A stretch of 64,000 nt of DNA from Faecalicatena contorta (GTDB lineage Bacteria; Bacillota; Clostridia; Lachnospirales; Lachnospiraceae), in assembly GCF_021531895.1 (NCBI RefSeq), contig NZ_JAFBIX010000007.1, positions 39,657 to 103,656 of the forward strand. Reading direction: 5' to 3'. A program made the translations under genes and the position numbers. The notes beneath the pieces were generated by a model. That model did no database searches and was not told the DNA's origin. It saw nothing but the letters and a program-made list of their open reading frames with translations. How positions within the stretch are numbered: the first letter of the stretch is position 1; each line of letters opens with the position of its first letter. Positions 44,612-53,983 of the stretch are shown here, piece after piece.

Positions 44612-46336
44612 ATGAAAAATAAAACATATAATAAGAAGAAAATTCTTGTTGTATTCTTGTGTGCAGTGACGGTGATTCTGGCACTGGTTGGACGACTTGT
44701 GTATCTGATGGTATTTGATGCCGAATATTATCAGAAAAAAGCGGAAGCGCTGCATGAAAGGGAACGTGAAATTAAGGCTGCACGAGGTGAAATCATAGAC
44801 GCCAATGGAACAGTCCTTGCTACGAACAAAACTGTCTGTACTATATCAGTCATTCACAGCCAGATTACGGATTCCGAACGGGTGATTCAGGCATTAGCTC
44901 AGACTTTGGAGATGGAAGAGGAGATTGTTCGAAAGAAAGTGGAAAAAGTGTCTTCTATGGAAAGAATAAAAACAAATGTTGACAAAGAGACTGGAGATAA
45001 GATTCGGGATATGGAATTAGATGGAGTAAAAGTGGACGAAGATTTTAAAAGATATTATCCATACAATGAGTTAGCGTCAAAAGTACTGGGCTTTACTGGA
45101 GGTGATAACCAGGGGATTATTGGTCTGGAAGTCAAGTACGAAGAGTATCTGAAAGGAATCAATGGAATGATATTAACGACTACAGATGCCAGAGGGGTAG
45201 AGCTTGAAGGAGTCGCTGAAGATCGTCTGGAGCCGGTTGCTGGAAATACCTTACAGATTAGCTTGGATTATAATATACAGACTTATGCGCAGCAGATGGC
45301 GGAGAAGGTCATGGAAGAAAAGCAGGCCGATAAAGTCGCAATCTTGTTGATGAATCCACAGAATGGAGAGATACTGGCAATGGTAAATGTCCCGGAATTT
45401 GATCTGAATGATCCATTTACGTTGAATACAGGGGAAGAGAGCAGTAATATGTCAGATGAAGAAAAGCAGGGTGCTTTGAACCAGATGTGGCGAAATGGAT
45501 GTATCAATGATACCTATGAACCTGGTTCCACTTTTAAAATCATCACGGCTTCTGCTTGTCTTGAGGAGGGAGTTGTCCATCTGGATGATTCCTTCAGCTG
45601 TCCAGGATATCGAATTGTGGAAGATCGAAAGATTCGATGCCATAAAGTGGGTGGTCATGGGGCAGAGACATTTGTACAGGGGATTCAGAATTCCTGTAAT
45701 CCGGTGTTTATCGATATCGGACTTCGATTAGGAGTGGATAACTTTTACAAATATTTTCAACAATTTGGTCTGTTGAACCTTACGGGAGTAGATCTTCCGG
45801 GAGAGGCGGGAACGATTATGCATAAGAAAGAGAATATTGGTTTGGTAGAATTGGCAACTATGAGTTTTGGACAGTCGTTTCAAGTGACTCCGATTCAGAT
45901 GGCAACAACAGTCAGTTCTCTGGTAAATGGAGGAAGAAGGATTACGCCGCATTTTGGTGTCAGGGTTCTTGATTCAGATGGCAATGAAGTGGAAGAATTT
46001 CAATACGAAGAGAAAAAAGACATTGTGTCGGAAGAAACTTCGGCGACTATGCGGATGCTGTTGGAAAGCGTAGTATCAGAAGGCTCTGGAAAGAACGCAT
46101 ATATTGAAGGATATGAGATTGGAGGAAAGACGGCTACTTCTCAGACGCTTCCCAGAAGTGCGAATAAATACATCTCTTCTTTTATTGGATTTGCGCCGGC
46201 GGATCATCCACAGGTTTTGGGGATGTGTATCATTTATAATCCTCAGGGCGTATATTATGGAGGAACGATTGCTGCACCGGTGATCAGAGAAATATTTGAA
46301 AATATATTACCCTATCTTGGCATTGAAAAAGAATAA
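44612..46336 (+). CDS. Second class B penicillin-binding protein (SpoVD-like)
   Basis: 574 residues, related to the preceding transpeptidase but shorter. It has a membrane anchor (about 8-28), a dimerisation domain and a transpeptidase domain. The SxxK box is Ser306-TFK (EPGSTFK), and the SxN box is in QNSCNPVFIDIG. The third box reads Lys506-Thr-Ala (GGKTATSQ) in place of the usual KTG, which may alter beta-lactam or substrate binding. Position after ftsI and before mraY is that of spoVD in sporulating Firmicutes, which makes spore cortex. A sporulation role is likely but the promoter found is of housekeeping type. Confidence 0.88.
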   Translation: MKNKTYNKKKILVVFLCAVTVILALVGRLVYLMVFDAEYYQKKAEALHEREREIKAARGEIIDANGTVLATNKTVCTISVIHSQITDSERVIQALAQTLEMEEEIVRKKVEKVSSMERIKTNVDKETGDKIRDMELDGVKVDEDFKRYYPYNELASKVLGFTGGDNQGIIGLEVKYEEYLKGINGMILTTTDARGVELEGVAEDRLEPVAGNTLQISLDYNIQTYAQQMAEKVMEEKQADKVAILLMNPQNGEILAMVNVPEFDLNDPFTLNTGEESSNMSDEEKQGALNQMWRNGCINDTYEPGSTFKIITASACLEEGVVHLDDSFSCPGYRIVEDRKIRCHKVGGHGAETFVQGIQNSCNPVFIDIGLRLGVDNFYKYFQQFGLLNLTGVDLPGEAGTIMHKKENIGLVELATMSFGQSFQVTPIQMATTVSSLVNGGRRITPHFGVRVLDSDGNEVEEFQYEEKKDIVSEETSATMRMLLESVVSEGSGKNAYIEGYEIGGKTATSQTLPRSANKYISSFIGFAPADHPQVLGMCIIYNPQGVYYGGTIAAPVIREIFENILPYLGIEKE

Positions 46337-46399
46337 GAAATGAAGTATACTAGGTTAGGTTGAAAAGTGAATTAACAAAAGAAATAAAGAGGTGGATAT

Positions 46400-47356
46400 A
46401 TGGATTATAAAGTGTTTATTCCAGTATTAATATCGTTTGCACTGAGTGTGATTATGGGGCCGTTGATTATCCCGGTATTAAGAAGGCTGAAGATGGGGCA
46501 GACGGAAAGAACAGATGGTGTACAGTCACATCTGAAGAAGGCTGGCACTCCGACAATGGGCGGTGTGATCATTCTTTTAAGTGTAGTAATTACATCTGTA
46601 TTTTATATTAAAGATTATCCGAAGATCATACCAATTCTATTTGTGACACTTGGTTTTGGTCTGATTGGATTTCTGGATGATTATCTTAAGGTTGTAATGA
46701 AGCGTTCTGATGGTTTGTTCCCAAAGCAGAAAATGGCACTTCAGATTGTTGTGACAGCAGTGTTTGCATTCTATATGGTCAGATTCACAGATGTTTCGCT
46801 TGCGATGATGATTCCGTTTTCTGGAGGAAAGTACTGGGATATCGGCTGGCTGGCGATTCCACTGATGTTCATTGTAGTAATCGGAACGGTGAATGGTGTG
46901 AACTTTACAGATGGTCTGGATGGTCTGGCTTCCAGTGTGACTGTGCTTGTTGCGACATTCTTCACTGTAGTTGCAATTGGAACAAAAAGTGGTATTGAAC
47001 CAATCACCTGTGCAGTGGTAGGAGCACTTTTGGGATTCTTGTTGTTCAATGTATATCCGGCAAGTGTATTCATGGGAGATACAGGCTCCCTGGCATTAGG
47101 AGGATTTGTTGCATCAACAGCATATATGCTTCAGATGCCGATTTTCATTATTATTGTCGGATTGATCTATCTGGTAGAAGTATTGTCTGTTATGATTCAG
47201 GTAACATATTTTAAGAAAACTGGCGGAAAACGTATCTTTAAGATGGCGCCAATACATCATCATTTCGAATTGTGTGGATGGTCAGAGACAAGAGTTGTGG
47301 CAGTGTTTTCAATTGTTACAGCGATTCTTTGTCTGGTGGCATTGATGGCTATGTAG
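46400..47356 (+). CDS. mraY: Phospho-N-acetylmuramoyl-pentapeptide transferase MraY
   Basis: 318 residues with about ten membrane helices. It makes lipid I from UDP-MurNAc-pentapeptide and undecaprenyl phosphate. Conserved active-site parts are KKAGTPTMGG (about 46-55), FLDDYLKV with the DD pair (about 93-100), NFTDGLDGLAS (about 171-181), GDTGSLALGG (about 228-237) and MAPIHHHFELCGW (about 283-295). AGAGGTGG precedes the ATG. It is in the standard place before murD. Confidence 0.97.
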   Translation: MDYKVFIPVLISFALSVIMGPLIIPVLRRLKMGQTERTDGVQSHLKKAGTPTMGGVIILLSVVITSVFYIKDYPKIIPILFVTLGFGLIGFLDDYLKVVMKRSDGLFPKQKMALQIVVTAVFAFYMVRFTDVSLAMMIPFSGGKYWDIGWLAIPLMFIVVIGTVNGVNFTDGLDGLASSVTVLVATFFTVVAIGTKSGIEPITCAVVGALLGFLLFNVYPASVFMGDTGSLALGGFVASTAYMLQMPIFIIIVGLIYLVEVLSVMIQVTYFKKTGGKRIFKMAPIHHHFELCGWSETRVVAVFSIVTAILCLVALMAM

Positions 47357-47369
47357 GAGGAAACAAAGG

Positions 47370-48731
47370 TTGAATATGGAAGTTGCAGAGAAAAGAGTAC
47401 TCGTATTTGGTTCGGGAATCAGTGGAATTGGGGCAGTAAAATTATTAGAAAAGCATCAGGCAGATGTGGTTCTCTATGATGGAAATGAAAAATTAGAAGA
47501 GGCACAGATCCGTGCAAAATTAGGCGTGGACAGTAAAGCAAGAATCATAATCGGAGCTTTTCCAGAAGAATTATTAGAAGAATTAGATCTTGTTATTTTG
47601 AGTCCTGGAGTTCCGACAGATCTTCCGGTGGTAGAGAAGATGAGGGAGAAGAATATTCTGGTTATAGGAGAGATTGAACTGGCATATCAGATGGGAAAGG
47701 GAGATGTGCTGGCGATTACCGGAACAAATGGTAAGACAACAACAACGTCTCTGTTGGGAGAAATTATGAAAAATTATCAGGACGACGTGTATGTAGTGGG
47801 AAATATTGGAAATCCGTATACGATTGCGGCAGATCAGATGACGGAACATACGATTACAGTCGCTGAGATGAGTAGTTTTATGTTGGAAAGTATTGTAGAT
47901 TTTCGCCCGAGAGTCAGTGCGATTCTGAATTTTACACCAGATCATCTGAATCGTCATCATACGATGGAAGCGTATGTGAATGCGAAGAAAAATATAGCCA
48001 GAAATCAGACGGAAGAAGATTATTGCATTTTGAATTATGAAGATGATCTCACCAGAGAATTTGGAAAAAATCTGAAAACACAGGTTCTATATTTCAGCAG
48101 TCAGCGTAAACTAGAAGAAGGAATTTATCTTGAGGATGGCAACATTATATTCCATTATCATGGTGTAGAAGAAACAATCTGCCATGTGGATGAATTGCAG
48201 ATCCTTGGAACACATAATCATGAAAATGTAATGGCTGCAGCTGCGATGGCAGCTGTCTATGGAGTACCGATGAATGTCATCCGTGAGAGTGTCAAGGCAT
48301 TTGGCGGAGTAGAGCATCGTATTGAATATGTGACGGAAAAAAATGGCGTCGTGTTCTATAATGATTCAAAAGGAACGAATCCGGACGCTGCAATCAAAGG
48401 AATTCAGGCTATGAATCGACCGACGGTCCTGATCGGTGGAGGATATGACAAAGGTTCCGAATATAAGGAATGGATTCAGAGCTTTGATGGAAAAGTGAAG
48501 AAACTGGTCCTTCTGGGAGCCACGAAGGAAAAAATTGCAAAAGATGCCAAGTGCTGTGGATTTACAGATTATATGTTTGCCGATACATTTGAAGAAGCCG
48601 TTCTTACTGCGGCAAAGTTGGCAGAGCCGGGAGAAGCAGTTTTGTTATCTCCGGCATGTGCAAGCTGGGATATGTTCTCTAGTTATGAAGTACGTGGAGA
48701 GAAGTTTAAAGAGATTGTAAATTCCTTATAA
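47370..48731 (+). CDS. murD: UDP-N-acetylmuramoylalanine-D-glutamate ligase
   Basis: 453 residues. An N-terminal UDP-binding domain (VLVFGSGISGIGAVKLLEK), a central ATPase with the P-loop AITGTNGKTTTTSLL (about 112-126) and the HENVMAAAAMA motif (about 285), and a C-terminal domain with FYNDSKGTNPDAAIKG and LSPACASWDMFSSYEVRG. It adds D-glutamate to UDP-MurNAc-L-Ala. TTG at 47370 is chosen because AGGAGG lies nine bases upstream; ATG at 47376 is the alternative, with 15-base spacing. It follows mraY by 13 bases. Confidence 0.96.
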   Translation: MNMEVAEKRVLVFGSGISGIGAVKLLEKHQADVVLYDGNEKLEEAQIRAKLGVDSKARIIIGAFPEELLEELDLVILSPGVPTDLPVVEKMREKNILVIGEIELAYQMGKGDVLAITGTNGKTTTTSLLGEIMKNYQDDVYVVGNIGNPYTIAADQMTEHTITVAEMSSFMLESIVDFRPRVSAILNFTPDHLNRHHTMEAYVNAKKNIARNQTEEDYCILNYEDDLTREFGKNLKTQVLYFSSQRKLEEGIYLEDGNIIFHYHGVEETICHVDELQILGTHNHENVMAAAAMAAVYGVPMNVIRESVKAFGGVEHRIEYVTEKNGVVFYNDSKGTNPDAAIKGIQAMNRPTVLIGGGYDKGSEYKEWIQSFDGKVKKLVLLGATKEKIAKDAKCCGFTDYMFADTFEEAVLTAAKLAEPGEAVLLSPACASWDMFSSYEVRGEKFKEIVNSL

Positions 48732-48744
48732 GGAGTGGCATAGA

Positions 48745-49827
48745 TTGACACTATTGAACAGGAAAAAGTATGATTATACACTTCTTGCTGCGTTATTTCT
48801 GCTCGTTATTATGGGGCTTGTGATCCTCTATAGTACGAGTGCATATAATGGAGAAGTAAAGTTCCATGATTCGTTTTACTATCTGAAGAAGCAGGCTTTT
48901 GCAACACTGCTTGGAATTGCCGGAATGTTTGTGGCTTCGAATATGGATTATCATATATGGAAGCATCTGGCAGTTCTTGGATATTTTACGGCAATCTTAT
49001 TGTCAATAGCAGTTTTGTTTATAGGCGATGAATATAATGGGTCCAAAAGATGGCTGTCTTTGGGCCCGTTTTCTTTTCAGCCGTCAGAATTTGCAAAAGT
49101 AGCAGTGATCCTCTTCCTCGCATATATGGTGACAAAAAATGTTCAAAATATGGGAAAGATGCGAACGATGATTAAGATTATCGTGATGATTCTGCCAATT
49201 GTGGCACTGGTGGGTGCCAGCAATTTGAGTACAGCAATCATTATTCTGGGAATAGCGGTGATTCTAGTGTTTGTGGCAAGTCCGAAGTATGGACAGTTTG
49301 TTGTCATGGGTGTTCTTGGAGTAGGATTTATGACTATTTTTCTGGGATTGGAAAGTTATCGACTAGAGAGACTGGCAATTTGGAGAAATCCAGAAGCTTA
49401 TGAAAAAGGATATCAGACTCTCCAGGGACTGTATGCAATTGGGTCAGGAGGACTCTTTGGAAAAGGTCTGGGGCATAGCATTCAGAAGCTTGGGTTTGTG
49501 CCTGAAGCACAGAATGATATGATCTTCTCAATCATCTGCGAAGAACTTGGGCTGTTTGGGGCTGGATTCATACTAATTCTGTTTTTGATTCTGATCTGGC
49601 GCTTTTTTGTGATTGCCACTCATGCTCAGGATTTGTTTGGAGCATTGATTGCTACGGGTGCAATGGGGCATATGATGATCCAGGTGATATTGAATATTGC
49701 AGTGGTGACCAACACGATTCCGAATACTGGAATTACACTTCCATTTATAAGTTATGGAGGAACGTCCGTGGTTTTTTTACTTTTTGAAATGGGACTTGTA
49801 CTAAGTGTATCATCTTTGGTAAAATAA
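48745..49827 (+). CDS. ftsW: Septal SEDS polymerase FtsW/SpoVE
   Basis: 360 residues, about ten membrane helices. The SEDS marks LVILYSTSAYNGE (about 29-41), the NMDYHIWK loop, RLAIWRNPEAYEKGYQTLQGLYAIGSGGLFGKG (about 207-239) and GITLPFISYGGTSVVF (about 331-346) are present. It polymerises glycan at the septum with a class B transpeptidase. The start is TTG at 48745 with AAGGAG upstream. It lies 13 bases after murD, in the FtsW position of the cluster; the first copy at 38016 is the paralogue. Which copy acts in sporulation cannot be told. Confidence 0.93.
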   Translation: MTLLNRKKYDYTLLAALFLLVIMGLVILYSTSAYNGEVKFHDSFYYLKKQAFATLLGIAGMFVASNMDYHIWKHLAVLGYFTAILLSIAVLFIGDEYNGSKRWLSLGPFSFQPSEFAKVAVILFLAYMVTKNVQNMGKMRTMIKIIVMILPIVALVGASNLSTAIIILGIAVILVFVASPKYGQFVVMGVLGVGFMTIFLGLESYRLERLAIWRNPEAYEKGYQTLQGLYAIGSGGLFGKGLGHSIQKLGFVPEAQNDMIFSIICEELGLFGAGFILILFLILIWRFFVIATHAQDLFGALIATGAMGHMMIQVILNIAVVTNTIPNTGITLPFISYGGTSVVFLLFEMGLVLSVSSLVK

Positions 49828-49862
49828 AACACAAGAGTAAGCAGACAAAAGGGAGCATAATA

Positions 49863-50609
49863 ATGGGAGAGACAAAAAAGAAAAAAAAGAAGACGCACCG
49901 ACTATATGCATTTATTGTGTTGGTTTTAGGTGTTGCAATTATCGCGTTGGGTATATTAATTCTTTTCTATGTACAAGAGATAGAAGTCAGTGGGAATGAA
50001 TATTGTTCTGACCAGGAGATTGTGGATACAGTGCAAAATGATAAATATTCTGTTAATACACTGTATATTGTCGGAAAATATGCTTTGGGATATGGAAAAG
50101 AACTACCATGTTTTGAAAGCATGAAAGTGAGTTTGAAATCTCCCTGGGCGTTAAAGGTGACGGTAAAGGAAAAGACAATCGTAGGATATGTTCAAAACGG
50201 TGATCATTATGATTATTTTGATAAAGAAGGGCTGGTAGTGGCCGAGTTACCTTCTCTGATAGAAGGACTACCGTGTATTGAAGGAATTGAAGTGAAAGAC
50301 ATCAAGCTATATCATAAGTTGAAAAGTGATGATGTTGGCATTTTTGAAGAAATATTAGAGACTTCGCAGGAAGTGACAAAATACAATCTGACTACAGACA
50401 GGATTGTGTGTAAGGATGATGCAATCTATCTATATATAGGAAATATATGTGTTAATCTGGGGGAAAATGTATCTTCTGAGCAGATTGCCCAGATTGAACC
50501 AATTATAGAAAAACTGGGTGATCAGCCGGGAACGCTTCATCTGGAAAATTATTCTGAGAATAATACAATAATAACCTTTGACAAGGAAGAAATTCAGGAA
50601 GAAAATTAA
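49863..50609 (+). CDS. ftsQ: Cell division protein FtsQ/DivIB
   Basis: 248 residues. A Lys-rich N-terminus, one membrane helix (about 17-38) and an extracellular POTRA domain (about 42-110, VQEIEVSGNEYCSDQEIVDTV) plus a beta domain. FtsQ/DivIB bridges FtsL/DivIC with the septal synthesis complex. The family is poorly conserved, so the assignment rests on the POTRA pattern, topology and position between ftsW and ftsZ. GGGAG precedes ATG at 49863. Confidence 0.88.
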   Translation: MGETKKKKKKTHRLYAFIVLVLGVAIIALGILILFYVQEIEVSGNEYCSDQEIVDTVQNDKYSVNTLYIVGKYALGYGKELPCFESMKVSLKSPWALKVTVKEKTIVGYVQNGDHYDYFDKEGLVVAELPSLIEGLPCIEGIEVKDIKLYHKLKSDDVGIFEEILETSQEVTKYNLTTDRIVCKDDAIYLYIGNICVNLGENVSSEQIAQIEPIIEKLGDQPGTLHLENYSENNTIITFDKEEIQEEN

Positions 50610-50628
50610 GAAAAATAGCCAAATTCTA

Positions 50629-50657
50629 TTGATATTTTGTACGAAAGTCTTTATTAT
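50629..50657 (+). promoter_or_regulatory. ftsZ promoter
   Basis: TTGATA at 50629-50634, a 17-base spacer and TATTAT at 50652-50657, about 90 bases before the ftsZ start. Confidence 0.55.
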
Positions 50658-50746
50658 ATAGTATATATGGCAAACTGAACTCATTTCATTTGCTTTATGT
50701 ATGGGATGTATAATATATAATAAGGATAACAAAGGAGGAGAAACCC

Positions 50747-51988
50747 TTGCTAGAAATTAAAACGAATGAATCAGAAGCAGCGGCAAAAATAATTGTTGTT
50801 GGAGTCGGCGGTGGCGGTAATAATGCTGTAAACCGTATGATTGACGAGCAGATTGCCGGTGTCGAATTTATTGCTATTAATACAGATAAGCAGGCGCTTC
50901 AATTATGTAAAGCCCCAACATTAATGCAGATCGGGGACAAGATCACCAAGGGACTTGGTGCAGGTGCAAGACCTGAAATCGGAGAGAAAGCAGCAGAAGA
51001 AAGTGCAGAAGAGATATCTGCAGCATTAAAGGGAGCAGATATGGTATTTGTAACTTGCGGTATGGGCGGTGGTACCGGGACAGGTGCTACACCAGTAGTT
51101 GCACGGATTGCAAAAGAGCAGGGTGCTCTGACTGTAGGTGTTGTAACGAAGCCTTTCCGTTTCGAGTCTAAGACACGTATGAATAATGCTCTTGCTGGAA
51201 TTGAAAAGTTAAAAGAAAGCGTCGATACATTGATTGTTATCCCGAATGATAAATTGCTGGAGGTTGTGGACAGACGTACGACTATGCCAGAAGCTTTAAA
51301 GAAAGCAGATGAAGTATTGCAGCAAGGTATTCAGGGTATTACAGACCTGATCAATGTACCTTCACTGATCAACCTTGACTTTGCGGATGTTCAGACTGTT
51401 ATGACGGATAAAGGTATTGCACATATCGGTATTGGACAGGGACGTGGTGATGACAAGGCACTGGAAGCTGTTAAGCAGGCAGTTGCCAGTCCGTTGCTTG
51501 AGACAACGATTGCAGGCGCATCTCATGTTATTATTAATGTATCTGGTGATATCACACTTATGGATGCATCTGATGCGGCTGAGTATGTACAAGAACTTGC
51601 AGGAGAAGATGCGAATATTATCTTTGGTGCAATGTATGATGATTCCAGAGCTGATGAAGCAACGATTACAGTAATTGCAACAGGCCTTCATAATGTAGGC
51701 GGAAGTGCTTCGAAATTAAAATCAAGACTTGAAAACCAGAGAGTTTCTTCAATGCCACATAATGCAGCAGCATCACAGGTATATGAAAGAGCTGGTCAGA
51801 CTGCGCCACGCAGCTCTCAGGCTTCTCCAAGATTAGATTTTGGTGCAGCTCCTACACAGGGCGGTGGAACAACGTCTGCTCCGAGAAGACCAGTAGGAGG
51901 TACAACTCCTACTTTGGATACACCAAGAACACCAACCAGCAAAGTGAAAGAACAGTCTATTAAGATACCAGATTTCTTTAAGAAGTAA
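50747..51988 (+). CDS. ftsZ: Cell division GTPase FtsZ
   Basis: 413 residues. The GTP-binding tubulin-like domain has [15 protein letters not shown] (about 17-31), the GTP signature GGGTGTG (about 105-111) and the T7 loop NLDFADV (about 206-212). A Gly/Pro/Thr-rich linker (about 320-400) ends in the conserved tail [10 protein letters not shown], which binds anchor proteins. No ftsA or sepF gene lies in this window. The start is TTG at 50747, with GGAGGAG upstream. A strong terminator follows. Confidence 0.98.
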   Translation: MLEIKTNESEAAAKIIVVGVGGGGNNAVNRMIDEQIAGVEFIAINTDKQALQLCKAPTLMQIGDKITKGLGAGARPEIGEKAAEESAEEISAALKGADMVFVTCGMGGGTGTGATPVVARIAKEQGALTVGVVTKPFRFESKTRMNNALAGIEKLKESVDTLIVIPNDKLLEVVDRRTTMPEALKKADEVLQQGIQGITDLINVPSLINLDFADVQTVMTDKGIAHIGIGQGRGDDKALEAVKQAVASPLLETTIAGASHVIINVSGDITLMDASDAAEYVQELAGEDANIIFGAMYDDSRADEATITVIATGLHNVGGSASKLKSRLENQRVSSMPHNAAASQVYERAGQTAPRSSQASPRLDFGAAPTQGGGTTSAPRRPVGGTTPTLDTPRTPTSKVKEQSIKIPDFFKK

Positions 51989-52020
51989 TTTATTATTAAG
52001 AAGTAATTCATTAGATTATA

Positions 52021-52052
52021 AAAAAAGAATGTGCTTTGGCACATTCTTTTTT
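52021..52052 (+). terminator. ftsZ terminator
   Basis: AAAAAAGAATGTGC (52021-52034) and its perfect complement (52039-52052) with a TTTG loop; T-run follows. Confidence 0.88.
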
Positions 52053-52285
52053 TATTGCTGTATAGCTTGAAGAATCAGCTGATGCAGAAGTTTTACGGTT
52101 GTGGAAAGTATCATTTCCACCAGGAAAAATATTCGGGAAGAAATGACAATAAACGCCAAAAAATCCTCTTTTTCTTTTCAAAATTCTTTCTTTTGTGCCA
52201 AAAAAGTATACCAAATATAGTATTTCTACAAATAGAATTCCCCAAAATGACTTTTCTGAATCTATATCTTGTGGTTCACAGGAAC
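52053..52285. other. Intergenic stretch between ftsZ and spoIIGA
   Basis: An AT-rich stretch without a convincing open frame or ribosome site. One small hairpin, GTGGAAA/TTTCCAC at 52101-52120 with a six-base loop, is the only structure seen. The spoIIGA control region follows directly. Confidence 0.5.
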
Positions 52286-52350
52286 TGTCGAACGAAAATC
52301 AAAATCCACTCCATCATCTGACAAAATCTTTTCGAGATGACTCGTATAAT
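52286..52350 (+). promoter_or_regulatory. Candidate Spo0A-dependent promoter of spoIIGA-sigE
   Basis: A perfect 0A-box core TGTCGAA lies at 52286-52292. A CTGACA -35 is at 52318-52323 and a TATAAT -10 at 52345-52350, separated by 21 bases, much like the wide 22-base spacing of the Bacillus spoIIG promoter that Spo0A activates. A second near-0A box (TCTCGAA on the minus strand, 52331-52337) lies in the spacer. Confidence 0.6.
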
Positions 52351-52400
52351 AAATTTTGCTGATGTACCAAACCGGTGATGAAAATGAAAGAAGGTGGAGC

Positions 52401-53228
52401 GTGTACTATGAATTATACATAGATGTATTCTTTATGGTGAATTTTATGATGGATTATCTTGTACTGATGATTACTCGTAAGATGATAAGATGTTCTGTCC
52501 CTGCCTGGCGTGTCTGTCTGGCGGCTGTGGCAGGTGCATTTCTTACGTGTCTGATCGTAGTGGTTCCATTGAACAATACATTCATGAAATTCATACTGTT
52601 CCATGGTTTGGTAAGTGTTGCAATGATAAAAACAGGATTTGGAATCAGGCAGTGGCGTGAATTGATAAGAACTTGGATTCTGATCTATGTTAGCGGTTTC
52701 CTGATCGGAGGAGTGTTACTGTGCGTTCGACAATATGTACGAATAGGAAGCCTTTTCTTTGTTCTGGCTATTGTTAGTTATTATGTAGTGTCAGGAATCT
52801 GGAGCCTGATCAGCTATCTGGCACGGAGAAAGCAAAGTCGCGTAAAAGTAATTCTCTGTAATGGCAAAAGACAATGTCAGGTAGAGGCGCTGATAGATAC
52901 CGGGAATTGTCTAAGAGATGAGATTACAGGAGGTCCGGTCAGTATTGTTGACCAGAAAGTAATCCGTGTTTTGTATGGGAAAGAAAATCTGACAAAACTT
53001 CGCTATATTCCGTATCATTCGATTGGACGTTCCGAAGGAGTTATGCCGCTGATCCGTCTGGATGGGATGTATGTCTGCCAAGAAAGAAGATTCTGGATTG
53101 CAGAACCGCTGGTCGCAGTTTCCGAAGAAGATCTGACAGCGGATGATTATCAGATGATTCTGAATCCTGATATATTAATAGGAGGAATCGATTATGGTGA
53201 TAAAAGTGGCAGTGCCGCATCAATTTAA
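52401..53228 (+). CDS. spoIIGA: Pro-sigma-E processing aspartic protease SpoIIGA
   Basis: 275 residues. Five membrane segments occupy about residues 1-145, then a cytoplasmic aspartic-protease domain with the active Asp in [10 protein letters not shown] (about 169-178). It cleaves pro-sigma-E in the mother cell after a forespore signal. The GTG start at 52401 gives [15 protein letters not shown], aligning with the Bacillus start, and AAGG lies six bases upstream. It overlaps sigE by 35 bases, so both are translated together. Length is slightly below the Bacillus protein (309). Confidence 0.92.
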   Translation: MYYELYIDVFFMVNFMMDYLVLMITRKMIRCSVPAWRVCLAAVAGAFLTCLIVVVPLNNTFMKFILFHGLVSVAMIKTGFGIRQWRELIRTWILIYVSGFLIGGVLLCVRQYVRIGSLFFVLAIVSYYVVSGIWSLISYLARRKQSRVKVILCNGKRQCQVEALIDTGNCLRDEITGGPVSIVDQKVIRVLYGKENLTKLRYIPYHSIGRSEGVMPLIRLDGMYVCQERRFWIAEPLVAVSEEDLTADDYQMILNPDILIGGIDYGDKSGSAASI

Positions 53229-53934
53229 GCTGAAGGTAGTTCCGGACTTTCGTACATTCTTTTTCCCGGATAAAAAAGATATTCATTATATTGGAGGATC
53301 GGACATTCTGCCGGCTCCCTTGGACAGTAATGAGGAGATGGCTGCAATCAATGATCTGGGATCTGAAGATGATAAACAGGCGAGAAAGGTTCTGATTGAA
53401 CACAATTTGAGGCTGGTAGTGTATATTGCAAAAAAATTTGATAATACAGGAGTGGGTGTAGAGGATTTAATTTCTATTGGTACAATTGGATTAATAAAAG
53501 CAATTAATACGTTTAATCCGGATAAGAATATTAAGCTTGCGACATATGCCTCTCGATGTATCGAAAATGAGATTCTGATGTATCTTAGAAGGAATAATAA
53601 GACGAAGATGGAAGTCTCAATTGATGAGCCTTTGAATGTAGACTGGGATGGTAATGAATTATTGTTGTCCGATATTCTGGGAACGGAAGAGGATACAATA
53701 TATAAGGACCTGGAGAATGAAGTGGAGAGAAAACTTCTAATCCGGGCAATTAACCGACTGTCAGGAAGAGAACGTACGATCATTCAGATGCGTTTTGGCC
53801 TGGGGACGCCGGATGGCGAAGAGAGAACGCAGAAAGAAGTGGCGGATATGCTCGGTATCTCTCAGTCATATATATCAAGATTAGAGAAAAAGATCATGCA
53901 GAGATTAAGACGCGAAATGGTAAAGTATTCATAG
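53194..53934 (+). CDS. sigE: Sporulation sigma factor SigE (as pro-protein)
   Basis: 246 residues. The first 30 or so residues ([18 protein letters not shown]) form the amphipathic pro-sequence that holds sigma-E at the membrane until SpoIIGA cleaves it. The rest is sigma-70: region 2 [16 protein letters not shown] and [18 protein letters not shown], and region 4 ending [25 protein letters not shown] precedes the ATG inside the end of spoIIGA. It directs early mother-cell genes including cotJ and sigK. Confidence 0.96.
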   Translation: MVIKVAVPHQFKLKVVPDFRTFFFPDKKDIHYIGGSDILPAPLDSNEEMAAINDLGSEDDKQARKVLIEHNLRLVVYIAKKFDNTGVGVEDLISIGTIGLIKAINTFNPDKNIKLATYASRCIENEILMYLRRNNKTKMEVSIDEPLNVDWDGNELLLSDILGTEEDTIYKDLENEVERKLLIRAINRLSGRERTIIQMRFGLGTPDGEERTQKEVADMLGISQSYISRLEKKIMQRLRREMVKYS

Positions 53935-53983
53935 CAACTTTTACAGAAAAGGTGTATAATGAAAACAAAAAGGGGTTGGTTTT

